A stretch of DNA of 64,000 nt from contig CM057228.1 of NCBI GenBank assembly GCA_029891385.1, positions 80,898,964 through 80,962,963 of the forward strand. The letters are read 5' to 3'. The translations under genes and the position numbers were made by a program. Shown here piece after piece: positions 33,507 through 46,062 of the stretch. Source of the DNA: Erythroxylum novogranatense. Lineage: Eukaryota; Streptophyta; Magnoliopsida; Malpighiales; Erythroxylaceae. Under the pieces are notes generated by a model that ran no database searches, had not been told where the DNA came from, and worked only from the letters and a program-made list of their open reading frames with translations. Within the stretch, counting starts at the first letter, position 1; every line of letters starts with the position of its first letter.

Positions 33507-35325
33507 TGTTAGAACCCGATCCCGAGACCGGATCCCAACTCTAACTATTTATACCTTAACATTAACGCTCATGCTCTTGCTTACATTCCACACCTATTGG
33601 ACCCGTTTCCAGAGCCCAAAATTTCGGAGCCCTAAAGCTTGCGCTCCCTACTTTGCAGCATTTGATGTTGTGGTTCCATAAGGGTGATGAGCGTACACTA
33701 CCTAATCATCAAAATCACATTTAGACTTGTTCATATCAATGTAGATTAAGGCCTCACGTTCACACAGAGGAAAGAATCACCTTAATCAGAGTCATATAAC
33801 TCAAGATACACTCCAAAAATCTAAGAGAGTTCATACCCGAAACATGCCCTCTTAACTGACCTTTCACTTGTTTTAGAACAAACTTTCTCAATTTAACTCC
33901 AATTGATACCGTATTTTATGGAGAGAAATATATGTGTCTTATAAATCCAATGGTTTAAGCCTCACCTCATTTGGAGGTCGTATGAGAGAATTATGCCCGA
34001 AACATTGGACCACGCTCACTTCTGAAATCCGATTGAAACTCTTTTGGCGCGATTTGCTATAACTTTTAATCTATAGCTCCAAATGCTTTCGTTCTTTCAC
34101 CATACGAAAGTAGACATCTAGATCTACAACTCTCATGAAGACTACAAAGGCTGATTCTATCTCCTACATTCTGCAGCGTCCTATTTTTCCATCATCTGAT
34201 TTCTATCATCTGGTTTTCTATCGTCTGATTTCTATCTTCTGCTTTTCTATCTTCTGCTTTTCTATCTTCTGATTTCTATCTTCTGCTTTTCTATCTTCTG
34301 ATTTCTATCTTCTGCTTTTCTATCTTCTGCTTTCTATCTTCTGCTTTTCTATCTTCTGATTTCTATCTTCTGCTTTTCTATCTTCTGCTTTTCTATCTTC
34401 TGATTTCTATCTTCTGCTTTCTATCTTCTGCTTTTCTACCTTCTGATTTCTATCTTCTGCTTTTTTATCTTCTGATTTCTATCTTCTGATTTCTATCTGC
34501 TTTTCTATCTTCTGCTTTTCTATCTTCTGCTTTCTATCTTCTACTTTTCTATCTTCTGATTTCTATCTTCTGCTTTTCTATCTTCTGCTTTTCTATCTTC
34601 TGATTTCCTTCCTTCTGATTTCTATCTTCTGATTTCCTTCCTTCTGATTTCTTTCTTCTGATTTCCTTGTAAGGCTCATATCTTTTAACTCCGAACTCTA
34701 AATTTAGCAAACGATATACCCTTGGAAAGCTCTAACCTTCTACTACAATATTCATGAAGGCTCATTTATCTAATTCAAGTCCCACGAAGGTCAAAATCGA
34801 GGCTTAAGTTCTGTCAAATTTTGGGAAAATTTGATGCTCTTCTCTTGAAAGTACATCTATCCAATTTTTCAATCCTAATACTTCCACCTGCGTAAGACTC
34901 GTCATACAACCTCATATAACATGATTAAACCCTAAGGTATCTTCAAACACCATTCGAAGCAACAACCACACTCTTAATCATCTATCATATCCAAACTATA
35001 ATAATGATGCAATTGGCTTAAACATGCAAGGATTTCTCAAAATACATTTGAACTTAGCATTCTTGCATTTCATTTACGTTCAAAGTGAGTAGCTTACAAT
35101 GCTTTAGTGGGCATTTCAAGCCCTTTTTACAACATAGTTCGAAATACACTTCCAAAATACTACACTTTTCTTAAAATGCATCTAAAGCATTGTTTACAAC
35201 AATTTGCTTGAAATACATCAAAAACATAATTCTTGGAGTATGCCTTGAGCTCATTCTTCATGATCCCGATCTTTACCTGGAGATGGGACGGGAAGGTGGG
35301 GGTGAGCTTTCGCTCCGTGGGTGGT
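33507..35325 (-). mobile_element. Truncated LTR related to the array family
   Basis: Starts TGTTAGAACCCGATCCC, then agaccggatcccaact, close to the array LTR start. At 35271-35325 it has cctggagatgggac...ggtggggg and gagctttcgctc, equivalent to 9128-9178 of LTR 1. It carries two modules of the 'taacttttaatc' type (34055-34150, 34675-34790) and an inserted minisatellite. Recognisable homology stops near 35325, so only the U5-proximal part is present. Boundaries are by eye. Confidence 0.55.
34186..34668. repeat. Minisatellite, 14-15-bp unit TTTCTATCTTCTGA/C
   Basis: About 32-33 tandem units over 483 bp, alternating between endings GA and GC and between TTTC and TTTTC starts. The last units change to TTTCCTTCCTTCTGA. 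Strongly pyrimidine-rich on the plus strand. It sits between two LTR modules, so it expanded inside an LTR. Confidence 0.92.
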
Positions 35326-35880
35326 CGGCGGCTTATCGTTCAATTTAAGAATTGATCCTCGGAAACCGGTCAAATAAAATTTATACCAAGGATTGCAATA
35401 CAGGATGCAACCTTGGGTCGACTCTCAAGGAACCAATGCACTAATTGATCCTAGACTAGCCTAATGTTTGAATTATGCATGCAATGAAAGCAATAAAAAG
35501 GGGTTTTGATTGATTAATCTAAAATTAAACTAAACTAAAGCAAAGGTAAATATTTTTGGGATTTTGAAAAGATAAGGCAATTTAAATTAAATGAGACTGA
35601 AAACAATTAATTAAAAATCTCCTGAAAATGCGGCTCGGTCATCATCACTCAAAATAAATATCGGGGTTTAAAATCCACTAAGTTTCGAAAACACAACCTT
35701 AACAACTCGTTAAGTCCAAGATTTAATTGATCAACTCGATAAATTAAAGCTTGTTAAAACCCTTAGTGTATGGCATGAAATGATTTATGCAATAAGTTAA
35801 CCAGATAAAACACAATCAATTCAATCAAACACAACTAGGTAGATTAAATTAACTCATGCAAATCTGTTTAACATACATGA
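35326..35880 (-). mobile_element. Probable 3' LTR of the minus Athila-like copy, outer part
   Basis: AT-rich non-coding sequence with gtcgactctcaaggaacc and similar words, a type I associate with plant gypsy LTRs. It is contiguous with 58150-59038 once copia B is removed, as TSD catga shows. The outer limit is uncertain: I see no clear TG end near 35326. Confidence 0.45.
35876..35880. repeat. TSD of copia B, left (catga)
   Basis: catga precedes TGTAGG at 35881 and follows TTACA at 58144 (58145-58149). Confidence 0.92.
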
Positions 35881-37857
35881 TGTAGGAAAATCCCGGGAGG
35901 TACATCACATGTACCGGCAGCGGAAAACAAAAATTTTTGTTCCCGAGACTTTCCCGAAACCAGGATCCAAGTGTCGGTATGAAGACATCAACCTAAATAG
36001 CCAATAGAGACTATCTCTAAAGGTATCCACGCAGAGATCAGAAAACCTAACCGGATCAAACCCCTTTGACCCGGAAATAGCTAGAACAAAATAAAGGCTG
36101 CTAGACCCTACCTCTGTCCTTGGAGAGCAAGTGAATGGACGTTGGTGGAGCTTGGAGAAGATGAGAGAATCGTGAGAGAGGAAGCTTGAAAACTTACTTT
36201 TCATAACAACTTAACACTTAAGTCTTTTTCTCTCTTTTTCTCTCTCTCGACCATTCTACCCATCAATATCCTTTTAGCATATATATGTATGTCTTGAACA
36301 ATTCAAGACAAGGAAAAATGCTAGGAGGTGAAGCATCCACGTGGATTCATATATATATACATTAAACCATTAATGTAATAAAGACAATTGACTTGGTCAA
36401 AGCTTCCTTAGGAAGCTATCTCCTCCTTCTTACACGTTTATACATATATATATATATTTATTAATTAATTATTTAATTAATTAATTAATTAATTATATAT
36501 ATATATAATTGCTAAAGCGGTCCAGTCATACTGGGGTCGGTCCTACCGGCGTGTCGGGCCCCGTCTTTCAAAGCATTCCTAAACCTTTCTTAGCAATATT
36601 GATGTCGCGATCTCATCGGGACATATCTCGATCTCATCGGGATCCATTTAATCCTAATGCTCTCCATAATTGGAACTCTGTCCAATTACTATTTTACAGA
36701 TTCTCTGAGTCACTCTTATGCGTGTGACCCTTTAGGCTCCCGGTTATGTTGGCCACTTAGATTAACAATTAATCTGAGCAAGTCATGAGCGGTATCTAGC
36801 AACACATCATGACCCCCAATTGACCGGAAAGTAATCGGTTTGATGAATTCATCACGAAACAGATCACGAACCCTTCCATAGACAATTACTGTGCAATTCG
36901 TCCTTTCACCATCCTATACCCCACTTGGTTATGAGTATGGTCAAAGTGTCAACTCTTACTAGACCAAGTCCAGCCCAGTGATAATAGTTCTCGTCCTAGA
37001 CTCATTACTCTATATGTCCATGAAGACACTCTTCATGACATATTCACTCTGACCGAGATTTTAGAGTAATGATCCCGACAAGAGGCCACGGGTATCTCTT
37101 CTGCTAATCCGTAGTGGTGAATCCTTTATTGGCTACTCAATTATCTTGAATACCTCAAACTGCACTCCAAGCACCACCTATGAGTTACCTCTCGAAGGCA
37201 ACAAGGAATGGAGTCAAAGCACGTGATCAAGATTCAAGATAGCCTTGAGTACCTCAAGTCTAAGGATACTTGCACCATTGCTATGATGAGATTATCACTG
37301 ACACTTAGATAAGATATCCATGTGATGATCTCATGACAGGTCATCCAATGAACTTACTACTGTTAGTAAGCATCCACATGTCAATTCTAAATATCTCATA
37401 TTTACAGTTTCTGAGATCCACTGCTTGATCCAATCAAGGAATATGACATGTGCTAGTCTATCCGGATTAATGATGTCCAGTCTCATTAATCCTATGGCTA
37501 GGGAGAATTTAGATACTGACATAATTGCACATGATAGGAATCTCAGGAGTATGATTACATCATAATTTCCTTCATGCTATGTCATATATCATGGACTTCA
37601 TTAATTTGATTAAAGATCCAATCAATTCATAAACAATGTTCATGAACATCAAATTAATGAATTATGCCTTTTCTTTATTTATTCATTCATGCGCATACGA
37701 TTTGTGAATAAAACGCGCTAAAGGGGATTGCCTTTAGGGCACAAATAAACAGTACCGTCCTTGAATAAGTCGACTTATCCAATGTACAAGTCGACTTATC
37801 GGTACCGAGCAAGCATAAGTTGACTTACACATGGTACAAGTCGACTTACCACTTACA
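35881..37857 (-). mobile_element. copia B 3' LTR
   Basis: 1,977 bp, TGTAGG...TTACA. Contains an AT-rich block (about 36440-36510: TA repeats and TTAATTAATT) and, at its right end (U3 start in element sense), three perfect and one altered AAGTCGACTT (37765-37850). Very similar to 56198-58144, with scattered short indels. Confidence 0.92.
37767..37850. repeat. AAGTCGACTT cluster at copia B 3' LTR end
   Basis: Perfect copies near 37767, 37788 and 37838; one AAGTTGACTT variant near 37816, a CG to TG change. The partner LTR reads AAGTCGACTT there. Confidence 0.85.
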
Positions 37858-37876
37858 AATCTCACACTTGACCTAA
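37858..37876 (-). promoter_or_regulatory. copia B polypurine tract region
   Basis: The minus strand just before the 3' LTR reads AGGTCAAGTGTGAGATT, the AAGTGGGAGATT type of tract that primes plus-strand synthesis in plant copia elements. Confidence 0.65.
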
Positions 37877-37929
37877 AGCCAATCGCCTTGGTATCTAATA
37901 CCATAAGCGCGTCCATGAGAATCACAATT

Positions 37930-38590
37930 CTCCTGTGACAATGGCTTTGTCAACGGATCAACAACATTTTGCTCTGTGGGAATTCTCTCTATCAGGATAT
38001 CATCTCGACTAATGATCTCCCGAATCGGCGGAGTACATGTTCGGATCGTCGATGAGACCTTGGTTCCTTTGCTTCAAGACTAGCCCCATTGTATCACAAT
38101 ACAATCCTATGGGCCCATCACAGCTAGGGACTAGATCAATTTCAGTAATGAACTTCTTGATCCAAACTGCTTCCTTTGCGCATCTCATGCGGCAGGTACT
38201 CTGCGTCGGTTGTTGAATCAGCAGTCCTCTCTTGTTTGGAACCTTTCCAACTGACCGCCACGCTATTCAGTGTGAATGTATATAACCTGATCATGATTCA
38301 GAATCATCCTTATCAGATTAGATACTGGCATCTGAATGCCCGCTCACTTGGAGATTTCCATCTCCATATATCAAGAAAACATCCTTAGTGCTTCACAAGT
38401 ACTTGAGGATATTCTTGACAGCCACCCAGTGACCCTCACCAGGATCCGATTGGTATCTGCTCGTAACACTTAGAGCATACGATACATCGGGCATCGTACA
38501 TAGCATCGTTTCATGTTAAACCTCTTTAGCATCTCATCTATGTACGATGCTTGTGAAAGACCAAGCAACCTTTGATCTATCTCTATAAAT
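37930..38590 (-). pseudogene. copia B RNase H / pol C-terminus
   Basis: RNase H removes template RNA during reverse transcription. Minus frames read LGLSQASYIDEMLKRFNM (linker after the reverse transcriptase), then SRYQSDPGEGHWVAVKNILK and KDVFLIYGDGNLQVSGHSDA, then STTDAEY and EAVWIKKFITEIDLVPSCDG, the usual order for copia RNase H. Frame changes occur between blocks, several at CAG/CTG positions. No single frame covers the domain. Confidence 0.8.
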
Positions 38591-38742
38591 CTATATCGCA
38601 AGGATATAAGTTGCTTTACCAAGGTCTTTCAAGGAAAATTGTTTGGACAACCAAATTTTAACTGATTGCAGCATAAAGACATCGTTTCCCAGTAACAGTA
38701 TGTCATCTACATACAACACAAGGAATACGATTGCAGTCCCAC
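38591..38742 (-). pseudogene. copia B reverse transcriptase, 3' half
   Basis: The minus frame reads TAIVFLVLYVDDILLLGND and then WLSKQFSLKDLGKATYILAI. YVDD is the catalytic motif. The frame enters from the Tekay LTR at 38742/38743. The missing upstream half resumes at 51231, so the insertion lies just before the catalytic strand. Confidence 0.9.
38738..38742. repeat. TSD of Tekay element, left (cccac)
   Basis: cccac at 38738-38742 and 51231-51235 flank the gypsy LTR ends. Confidence 0.92.
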
Positions 38743-41700
38743 TGTAGCGCCCTCTCACCATAGGGTATCCACCGGAACGCCCGTAGGTCATTCCGATATA
38801 TATCCTACGACAAGAGACCACTACCGACAACAACCACTACACTCCTCATGGCATCACAATCATAAGACAGTAATAAGAAACTGGCTACTTTTAAAACCAA
38901 ATTAGATTCCATTTCATTCATTCAAAACTTAATAATTCACCACTGTCAGTACTTTTTAAGTTACACATGTTTCACATACTGTCTCGCATAATAACCAGAT
39001 CTAACTATCGGTCTCCAAAAGAAAGCCCAAATGACCGACCTTTGAGCCATTGCTTTTCTCGCCAAACCATCAGATACTACTTACAAATTCTGAGGAGCTA
39101 TCTGCTCATGCTAGGCCTGAAAATAAGTTGCAATTTTGGGTGAGTTTGCGAACTCAATGAGAAACCATCATCGATGGTTCTCCCAATTCATGCATCATAT
39201 AAGCATGAAACAGTATACACGCAGTAATTATACAAAACACAACATGAATACAAACACGAATAATTACGACAAGACAAGAATATACACCTAGTTAAAAATA
39301 TTGTCAGATGTAGAATCCAGTATGCAATGCACATGTGACTCTTTTTCCAGTTCATTTTAGTATTGTGACCGAGCGCATAATAGTGATCAGTATAGACGCG
39401 TCTGGGGAGAATTATCTCCCGTCGAGCTCGAGGCTCGGTTCAGTATATCGAGCTCTAGGCTCGGTTCGAAGACTGATGGCGCCTCGGCTCACAATTTTCC
39501 TTTTAACGAACAGGATGTATTTGTGCATGAATGCACATGTTTCACAACAAGAAACATGGTATTTCACAAATCAATATTCAATTCAATTAAACAGCTACCT
39601 CATGTAAATTCACAACAAGAATACCACATAATCCCGTAGGGCAATCAATCACGCTTATAATTCATGTAATCCCCGTAGGCGCCAGTCACAACAATAATTC
39701 ATGTATTCCCGTAGGCAATCAATTCACAGCTAACACATAGATTGGAATAACCAACTAGGTTACTCACCTAATAACTTCCACGCTAACGCCGGAAGTCTCG
39801 CCAATTTGTGGAACGATGGTCCACTGGAGCCTCTATAACAAATTAAATGAATAACTATTACCATTGGTGTAAATGATTAAACAATGCACATGAAATCAGA
39901 AAATATATATAATGCATGTTCATGGCAATCCCGCCCTAATCCAATATTTCCCATAATAAAATTCTATGAAAATTAGAAATCCATAGGCGGCGACGGCATG
40001 CAATTCGGACCTCTATAGGTCCCCAATTAAATAAAACAGTGTTTACAAGTTCCGTCAATAGGCTACGTCAAATTCCGCCTAAAATTCCCGATTTCTCAGA
40101 AAATGAAATTAAATATTCAACTAATCCGATGCCTCTGAATCAGGTCAATCGGACGTCGGACGGAAAGAAATTGACAAAGAACAATTGTACCTTTTAATAA
40201 CAAATAATAATCAAAATAAAATAATTATATATATATATATATCTTGAGCGCCCGCCTCGCGGGGGCGAGACGCCGCCCTCGCGAGGCGAAATCGCCTCAC
40301 TTCGTCGCGAGGGCGAGGCGTCGCCCTCGCGACCAGCCACTAAATCTCGCCCTCGCGAGGCGAAACGTCGCCCTCGCGAGGCGGCGAGTTTCCACTGCTA
40401 CCTCGCCCTTTTTTTTTCCAGATTTCAATCTTAATTTCCATCCACTCTAACTTTTAGCACACAATTCAGAAAAATACCCACTATACCTCATTGGAAAGCT
40501 TATGCAAAGCTCTACAACTCTCAAGAAGACCAAAAAAATCAAATCCAACCCATCGGGTATCAAATAACCCATCAAACCTTCTGCCTACTAAATTTTCATC
40601 AACACAGGGCAGTACATTTACAATGTCATAACTCACTGATTCTTCAGTAATAAATTACCACAAAAATATGTTCAACAAGTTCACAATGTCTTCTACAACT
40701 TTCATGAACAACCCAAAATCAAATTCTATTGCAAACCAAGTCAATTAATTCATCTAATGTTACTGTCCCTGAAATCCTTCACTTTGGGCAGTAATCTTAC
40801 AAGAAGCATAACTTCCATTATACAAGTCAATAAATTCAGAACTTTATATCCCTGAAAAGATAACATCTCAAACTTCAATTTTCATGAAGCACTCAACATC
40901 CAATTCGATCTCTAACAATTTGAAAACTGTTATGGAAGTTTCTGTTGTCATCAGCCATTCATAACATAATGTAGGATCAGTTTTGAAAATCATATCTCCC
41001 AATTCTGACTTCTAAAATTACATACCAAATATCAATTTCAAGATAATCTCTTCCTCTACAACTTTTCAGAAGCTCACTCACACCACTTCAGTCCACATAA
41101 AATGTTAAAATTGCCTCAAATCAGTAAACTCACAAAATCACACTTAAACTAGGTTTCATCCAAAATGCTCAAAACCAGCCATTAGTAATCAATTCATATC
41201 TCCCAACACACAATTCCAAAAATAGCAAGATCAGTAGCAATGGAAATATAATCAAATATACTACAACTTCCATGAAGACCATTCTCCCTAATTCCATCTC
41301 AATTAATTCACAAAAATCAACAAAACTCAGATGTCATGGTTGCGGTTACTGTTCACAGGCAATGGAACAGTAACTTTCCATGCAAAATTTCACCCTTCTA
41401 TCATTGAAATTCAACAACACCTATTTCACACTAAATTAAAGCCAACATCCCAAAGTTTCAGTGGCCACTAACCTTACCTCATTTTCATTTCTACAAAATA
41501 AGTTATGAATAAAACAGTAACATCTATTACAAATCTCATTTTCCAGATTCAATGTTAACCTTAGTTCAAACACTTCCAATATCTTTTCACATCACTAAAC
41601 ATCAAAATAAATACAAATTAAATATTAATACCATCATACATATATTAGGGCTAACACTGAAAAATTGGCAGCACTAAATTCCTCAATTCAAATACTCAAT

Positions 41701-42704
41701 TAATTATCCCTATTCAATCCAAAATCAAACTATAACATTAACTTCAATGCATCTTCACCTAGCCTCATCCCTTTTTCATCAAATCATAATAACCATCACT
41801 TTAATGCCTACCTAAACCTAATACATGCTTTAAACCCATTTATTAACTACCCCACACTATCATGGCATTTAATCCATATGAAAGACATCATTAAACTCAA
41901 ATACTTAAATGAAACTTACCTAACACAATTCTCCTTCAAAGCTTCTACTTCCAACTTTTACCTTCTAACCTTTATACCAAGCTACCACCTTTTCCTTCTC
42001 AAGTATATACCATACTCATCATCTAGCTTTGATGAGACCAAAGAAATGAGCTTAAAGCTATGGAGAAAATGGAGAAAAGGAAAGCAAAATCGATGGTTTT
42101 CAAGAAGAGTGAAGTTTTGTGTTTCTGATGGCTATAGAAAAGCCTAAACAATTTATCTCTTCATCCTTTAAACACACTCATCCGAGAACAATGATGAAGA
42201 AGCATTTATTGTCACTTTATAAATGGCAAAATACCATTGGTTACTTTGTATTTGAAAAGTCAAAATAGTCATTTAATAATCCAATCCAAAATTTTACTCC
42301 ATTAAACTCAAATGACCCTACTTTCAGTCCCAAAATAATATACCCACTATTATCGTGCCCTTTGGGTAGCGATTTACATCGAGAATTGACCGATTCGCCA
42401 CTTGGCGATTTTACGATCCAGAATTGTCTCCAAAAAATCCAGAAAATTCCTAAAATCCTAAAATGTAAAACGATTTATGGCACAGTCCAAATAATTTTCC
42501 AAACTCAATTACCCCATTAATTTCACACAAGAGTTCAATTTCAACCCTAAGTTTAAAATGACATGAATGCATGTATACTACGTGCATGTGCAACCAATCA
42601 AGAATTATAGAGGCTATATGTCAGATGCGCATGCCGAGATATAATTACATATCCCAACCCAACCTAATTACTAAAATACCCTTCCTATAGAGAGGGATGT
42701 TACA
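38743..42704 (-). mobile_element. Tekay-type 3' LTR
   Basis: 3,962 bp; plus reading TGTAGCGCCCTCTC...GGGATGTTACA. Contains GTCGGACGGAAAG (about 40154), a GC cassette (40247-40408), a poly-T tract and five degenerate 'cataact...tacaactttcatgaag' modules (about 40450-41300). Further ORFs such as 41878-42147 recur in the partner LTR without recognisable homology; I treat them as chance. Confidence 0.92.
40247..40408. repeat. GC-rich GCCTCGC cassette, Tekay 3' LTR
   Basis: Degenerate CTCGCGAGGCG words in both orientations. The partner cassette at 48768-48916 is shorter and several CGCG steps read CATG there. Confidence 0.85.
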
Positions 42705-43226
42705 ATTCTCCCTCCTAACAAAAATTTCGTCCTCGAAATTCTTACCGACCGGTCGAAAAGATGAGGATACTTGCCTCTCATATGCTCCTCGGTCTCCTGT
42801 AGCCTCCTCGGTCGAATGGTTCCGCCAGAGAACCTTCACCAAGGAATACTCTTATTCCTCAATTGTTTCACCCGAGACCCGATAATCAAACGGCCCTCCA
42901 CATAACTCGGACATTCTTTGGAGACCTCAATCTCTGAGCCAGTATCACATGTGTTTGGATCCGACCGATATCTGCGGAGCATACTCACATGGAAGACGCC
43001 ATGTAATCGAGACATCTCACTCGGTAAAGCTAGCTCAGAGGGCCAAAGGTCCGATCCTCTCGGTGATCTCATATGGACCAATGTACCTAGGGCTTAACTT
43101 CCCTTTCTCCCAAATCTCAAGACACCACGCCACTGTGACACCGTAAGAACACTTTGTCGCCCACATTATACTCAATGTCCCTCCTCTGCCGATCAACATA
43201 GCTCTTACATCTCATCCCGAGCCATT
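42645..43226 (-). pseudogene. Tekay integrase C-terminus / chromodomain-like tail
   Basis: The chromodomain of this clade is thought to direct integration to heterochromatin. The minus frame at 42836-43081 carries LPSEMSRLHGVFHVSMLRRY, the linker after the integrase core. Bases 42645-42842 carry VKVLWRNHSTEEAT and then NFEDEIFVRREN, the chromodomain-end motifs. The pol frame crosses the PPT and stops inside the 3' LTR at 42645. The two pieces are in different frames. Confidence 0.8.
42705..42722 (-). promoter_or_regulatory. Tekay polypurine tract
   Basis: The minus strand reads TGTTAGGAGGGAGAAT directly before the 3' LTR start (TGTAACATCCC), a standard gypsy plus-strand primer. Confidence 0.85.
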
Positions 43227-44061
43227 TTAATGCGACTCAATCGCTTTCACTTTATCAACAGTATCCTGAATCAACTCAGGCCCCTCAATCATCCTTACTC
43301 CCTCTTCGTCCCAATACAAAGGCGATCTACACGGTCGCCCATACAGTGCCTCATATGGAGCCATCCCGATGCTACTATGATAGTGATTGTTATATGCAAA
43401 CTCTATCAAGGCCAAGTACTGATCCCATGCTCCTCTGAACTCCAATACACATGCCCGAAGCATATCCTCAACAGTCTTAATCGTCCTCTCACTCTGCCCA
43501 TCTGTCTGAGGATGAAATGCTGTACTGAAATTCAACTTAGTACCCATAGCAGATCGCAAACTCGCTGTAACCTCAAGTAAATCTGGGATCCCATGCTGAC
43601 ACTATTGACACTGGAACCCCGTGCAGCCTCACTATCTCCGCTACATACTTCGGCCAACTGATCCATAGTATTATTCTCCTCATCGCCAAGAAATGAGCCG
43701 ATTTAGTTAACCGTCCACTATGACCCAGATAGCATCATGCCGCCCTCGGCCCCAGGCAACCCCATAATGAAATCCATGGTGATCCGCTCCCATTTCCACT
43801 CCTAATAGGCAACGAATGAAGCTTCCCTATCGAGCTTGGTGCTCGGCTTTAACTTGCACGGCACGCCAAACACTGACACATACTCGCCACCGCTTCTTCA
43901 TACCAGCCACCGTAAATGTTGCTTAAGGTGTTATACATCTTGGTAGTACCGGGATGCATAGCATATGTGGCCATGTGAGCCTCCTCCAAGATCTCTCGCC
44001 TCAGATCATCTACATCGTGCACACAAAGTCTCCGCCCTATCCATAGAGTCTCATCTCTCAC
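43227..44061 (-). pseudogene. Tekay integrase core and zinc-binding domain
   Basis: 43849-44061 holds the H-H-C-C zinc-binding domain (EAHMATYAMHPGTTKMY followed by C-Q-C-L-A-C). 43227-43559 holds the end of the catalytic core: FSTAFHPQTDGQSERTIKTV with the catalytic Glu, then FAYNNHYHSSIGMAPYEALY. The stretch between, 43560-43848, should carry the first two catalytic Asp residues but is broken in every frame. Confidence 0.85.
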
Positions 44062-44399
44062 ATCAAACTCGATCTCGAATCGCCTTTCACTTTCTCAATC
44101 GCCTCACCGTATCAGATCCTTATCCCGAACCCTCCTAATCCTCGGCCCAAGAGCATCGGTCTCAATCTCAATGTAGCCAATAATACTCCATCTCGCTCCA
44201 AATTCATCAAGACATTCAAAGCTCTCAATCAATCAAATTAGGCAATCTCATTGCTCGAATCGAGCAGCATCAGATGTGACTTTCTACTCGAGCATCCGCC
44301 ACCACATTAGCTTTTCCAGGTGATACTCAATAAGTACAACAGAATCCTTCAACAACTCAAGCCACCTCCTCTGCCTCAAATTCAACTCTCTACGCTCAA

Positions 44400-44730
44400 G
44401 AGGGTATCTCAAACTCTTATGGTCAAGAAGATTTGAAAGGTCTCACCATACGTAATGCCTCCAAATCTTCAATGCAAATACGATCGCAGCTAACTCCAAA
44501 TCATGAACAGGATAGTTTACCTCATGAATCCTCAACTGCCTCGAGGCATAGGCAATGACTTTACCATGTCGCATCAAGACACATCCCAATCCCTCGATGT
44601 GATGCATCATTGTAGACACCTCAAATCCTCCAGTCCCAGATGGAATAGCCAACACCGGCAGAGTCAACCGATGTTTCAGCTCCTCAAAGCTCTTCCGACA
44701 CTCCTCGGTCCATCCGAATGGCACATTCTT
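44400..44730 (-). pseudogene. Tekay RNase H domain
   Basis: The minus frame reads [20 protein letters not shown], then [20 protein letters not shown] and [18 protein letters not shown]. This is the gypsy RNase H region. Where the family has D-A-S before GLGCVL, this copy reads S-T-M-M-H-H-I-E, so the first catalytic Asp is lost or hidden by an indel. The first segment completes the reverse transcriptase connection. Confidence 0.85.
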
Positions 44731-44849
44731 CCTCGGAAGTTTTGTCGAGGGCCGAGATCAATGAAACCCTCGACAAACCTCCGTAATAACCAGCCAATCC
44801 AAGGAAACTCCAATCTCCAAGACATTCCTAGGAGCTTCCCACTTCAAAG

Positions 44850-45562
44850 ATCGCCTACCTTACTCGGATCCACCGAGTACCCTCTCCGATCACTATATGC
44901 CCCAAAAGATCACTGATCCAGCCAAAATTCACATTTGCTGAATTTGGTGAACAACTGCTCTCCTCATCGTCTCGTAACACAATCCTCAAATGTTCACTAT
45001 GCTCCCGCTCATCCCTCGAATACACTAGGATGTCATCAATGAAAACTATAAAAACGATCCAGTAGGGCTGAAATACCTTATTCATCAAGGCCATAAAAGC
45101 GCCGGCATTTGTCAACCCAAACGGCATCACTAGAAACTCGAAATGCCCATACCTGCTCCCGAATGCACTCTTAGGCACATCGGCCTCTGCAATCTTCAAC
45201 TGATAGTAACCAGATCGCAGATCTAACTTGGTGAACACCTGAGCTCCCTGCAACTGATCAAATAAGTCATCGATCCTAGGCAATGGGTACTTGTTCTTTC
45301 ACACCCGATTCAGCTGCCTATAATCGATGCACAGCCTCAAAGTCCCATCCTTTTTCTTCACAAACAAAACTGGAGCTCCCCATGGTGAAACACTAGGTCT
45401 AATGAACCCCTTCTCTAGCAACTCCTGCAACTGAACCTTCAACTCCCTCACTTCCACAGGTGCCATCCTATATGGAGGTATAGATATAGGGCGGCATTTG
45501 AACGAGGTCAATGGTAAACTCGCCTCCGATCCGGCGGCAAACTCAGAACTCATCAGAAACAC
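44850..45562 (-). pseudogene. Tekay reverse transcriptase
   Basis: Two frames cover the domain. 45299-45562: [47 protein letters not shown]. 44855-45283: [32 protein letters not shown] and FIDDILVYS with the catalytic Asp pair. A break near 45283-45299 (the usual K-N-K-Y-P-L-P region) separates them. All major motifs are present, so it looks recently active apart from a few indels. Confidence 0.92.
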
Positions 45563-45681
45563 ATCCGAAATTCCCTAACCACGGAATATCCTCAAGCCTC
45601 TCGCTCAACTCGTGTCAATCACATGAGCCAGATAGGCCTCACAACCTCCCTGCATCAACCTCAGGGCACTAAGGAAAGAGA

Positions 45682-46062
45682 TCATCCGGGCTGGCACTGC
45701 CTGGCTAACTCCTCTGAACACTGCTCTAGGCTGACCAGAGACTCCAAAACAACCTCCTTGGTATAGCAGTCCATGATAGCCCTATGAGCAGTAAGCCAAT
45801 CCATCCCCAGAATGACATCGATCTCTCTCAGAGGCAACACTATAAGGTCTGCCCTCAATACTGCTTGATCAATCTGAATCGAGCATCCCCGCAACCTCTC
45901 CCAATGCAAGAGTAGTACTTGAGGTGTACTCACCTCTAGCCCATACTGTAACATCTCCCTATCCCCATGCAATCTACATGCCATATGAGGTGCAATAAAG
46001 AATCGCGGATCCAGATCCAAAGAATGCAAATGCCTCAATATCGGAAAGAAGAAGCATACCAC
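45682..46062 (-). pseudogene. Tekay aspartic protease, C-terminal part
   Basis: The minus frame reads ADLIVLPLREIDVILGMDWL and TAHRAIMDC, the C-terminal half of the RVP_2-type gypsy protease. The upstream D-S-G active site is not clear in this frame. It joins the reverse transcriptase through 45563-45681, where the frame is broken. Confidence 0.8.

Noticed and set aside
34186..34668. Possible CRISPR-like array
   Set aside because: Tandem 14-15-bp units without unique spacers, in a plant LTR; it is a minisatellite.
38176..38388. Plus ORFs opposite copia RNase H
   Set aside because: The minus strand holds conserved RNase H text; the plus frame is a shadow.
41878..42147. 89-residue plus ORF conserved in both Tekay LTRs (also 50390)
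   Set aside because: Antisense to the element and shared only because LTRs are duplicates; the frames end differently.
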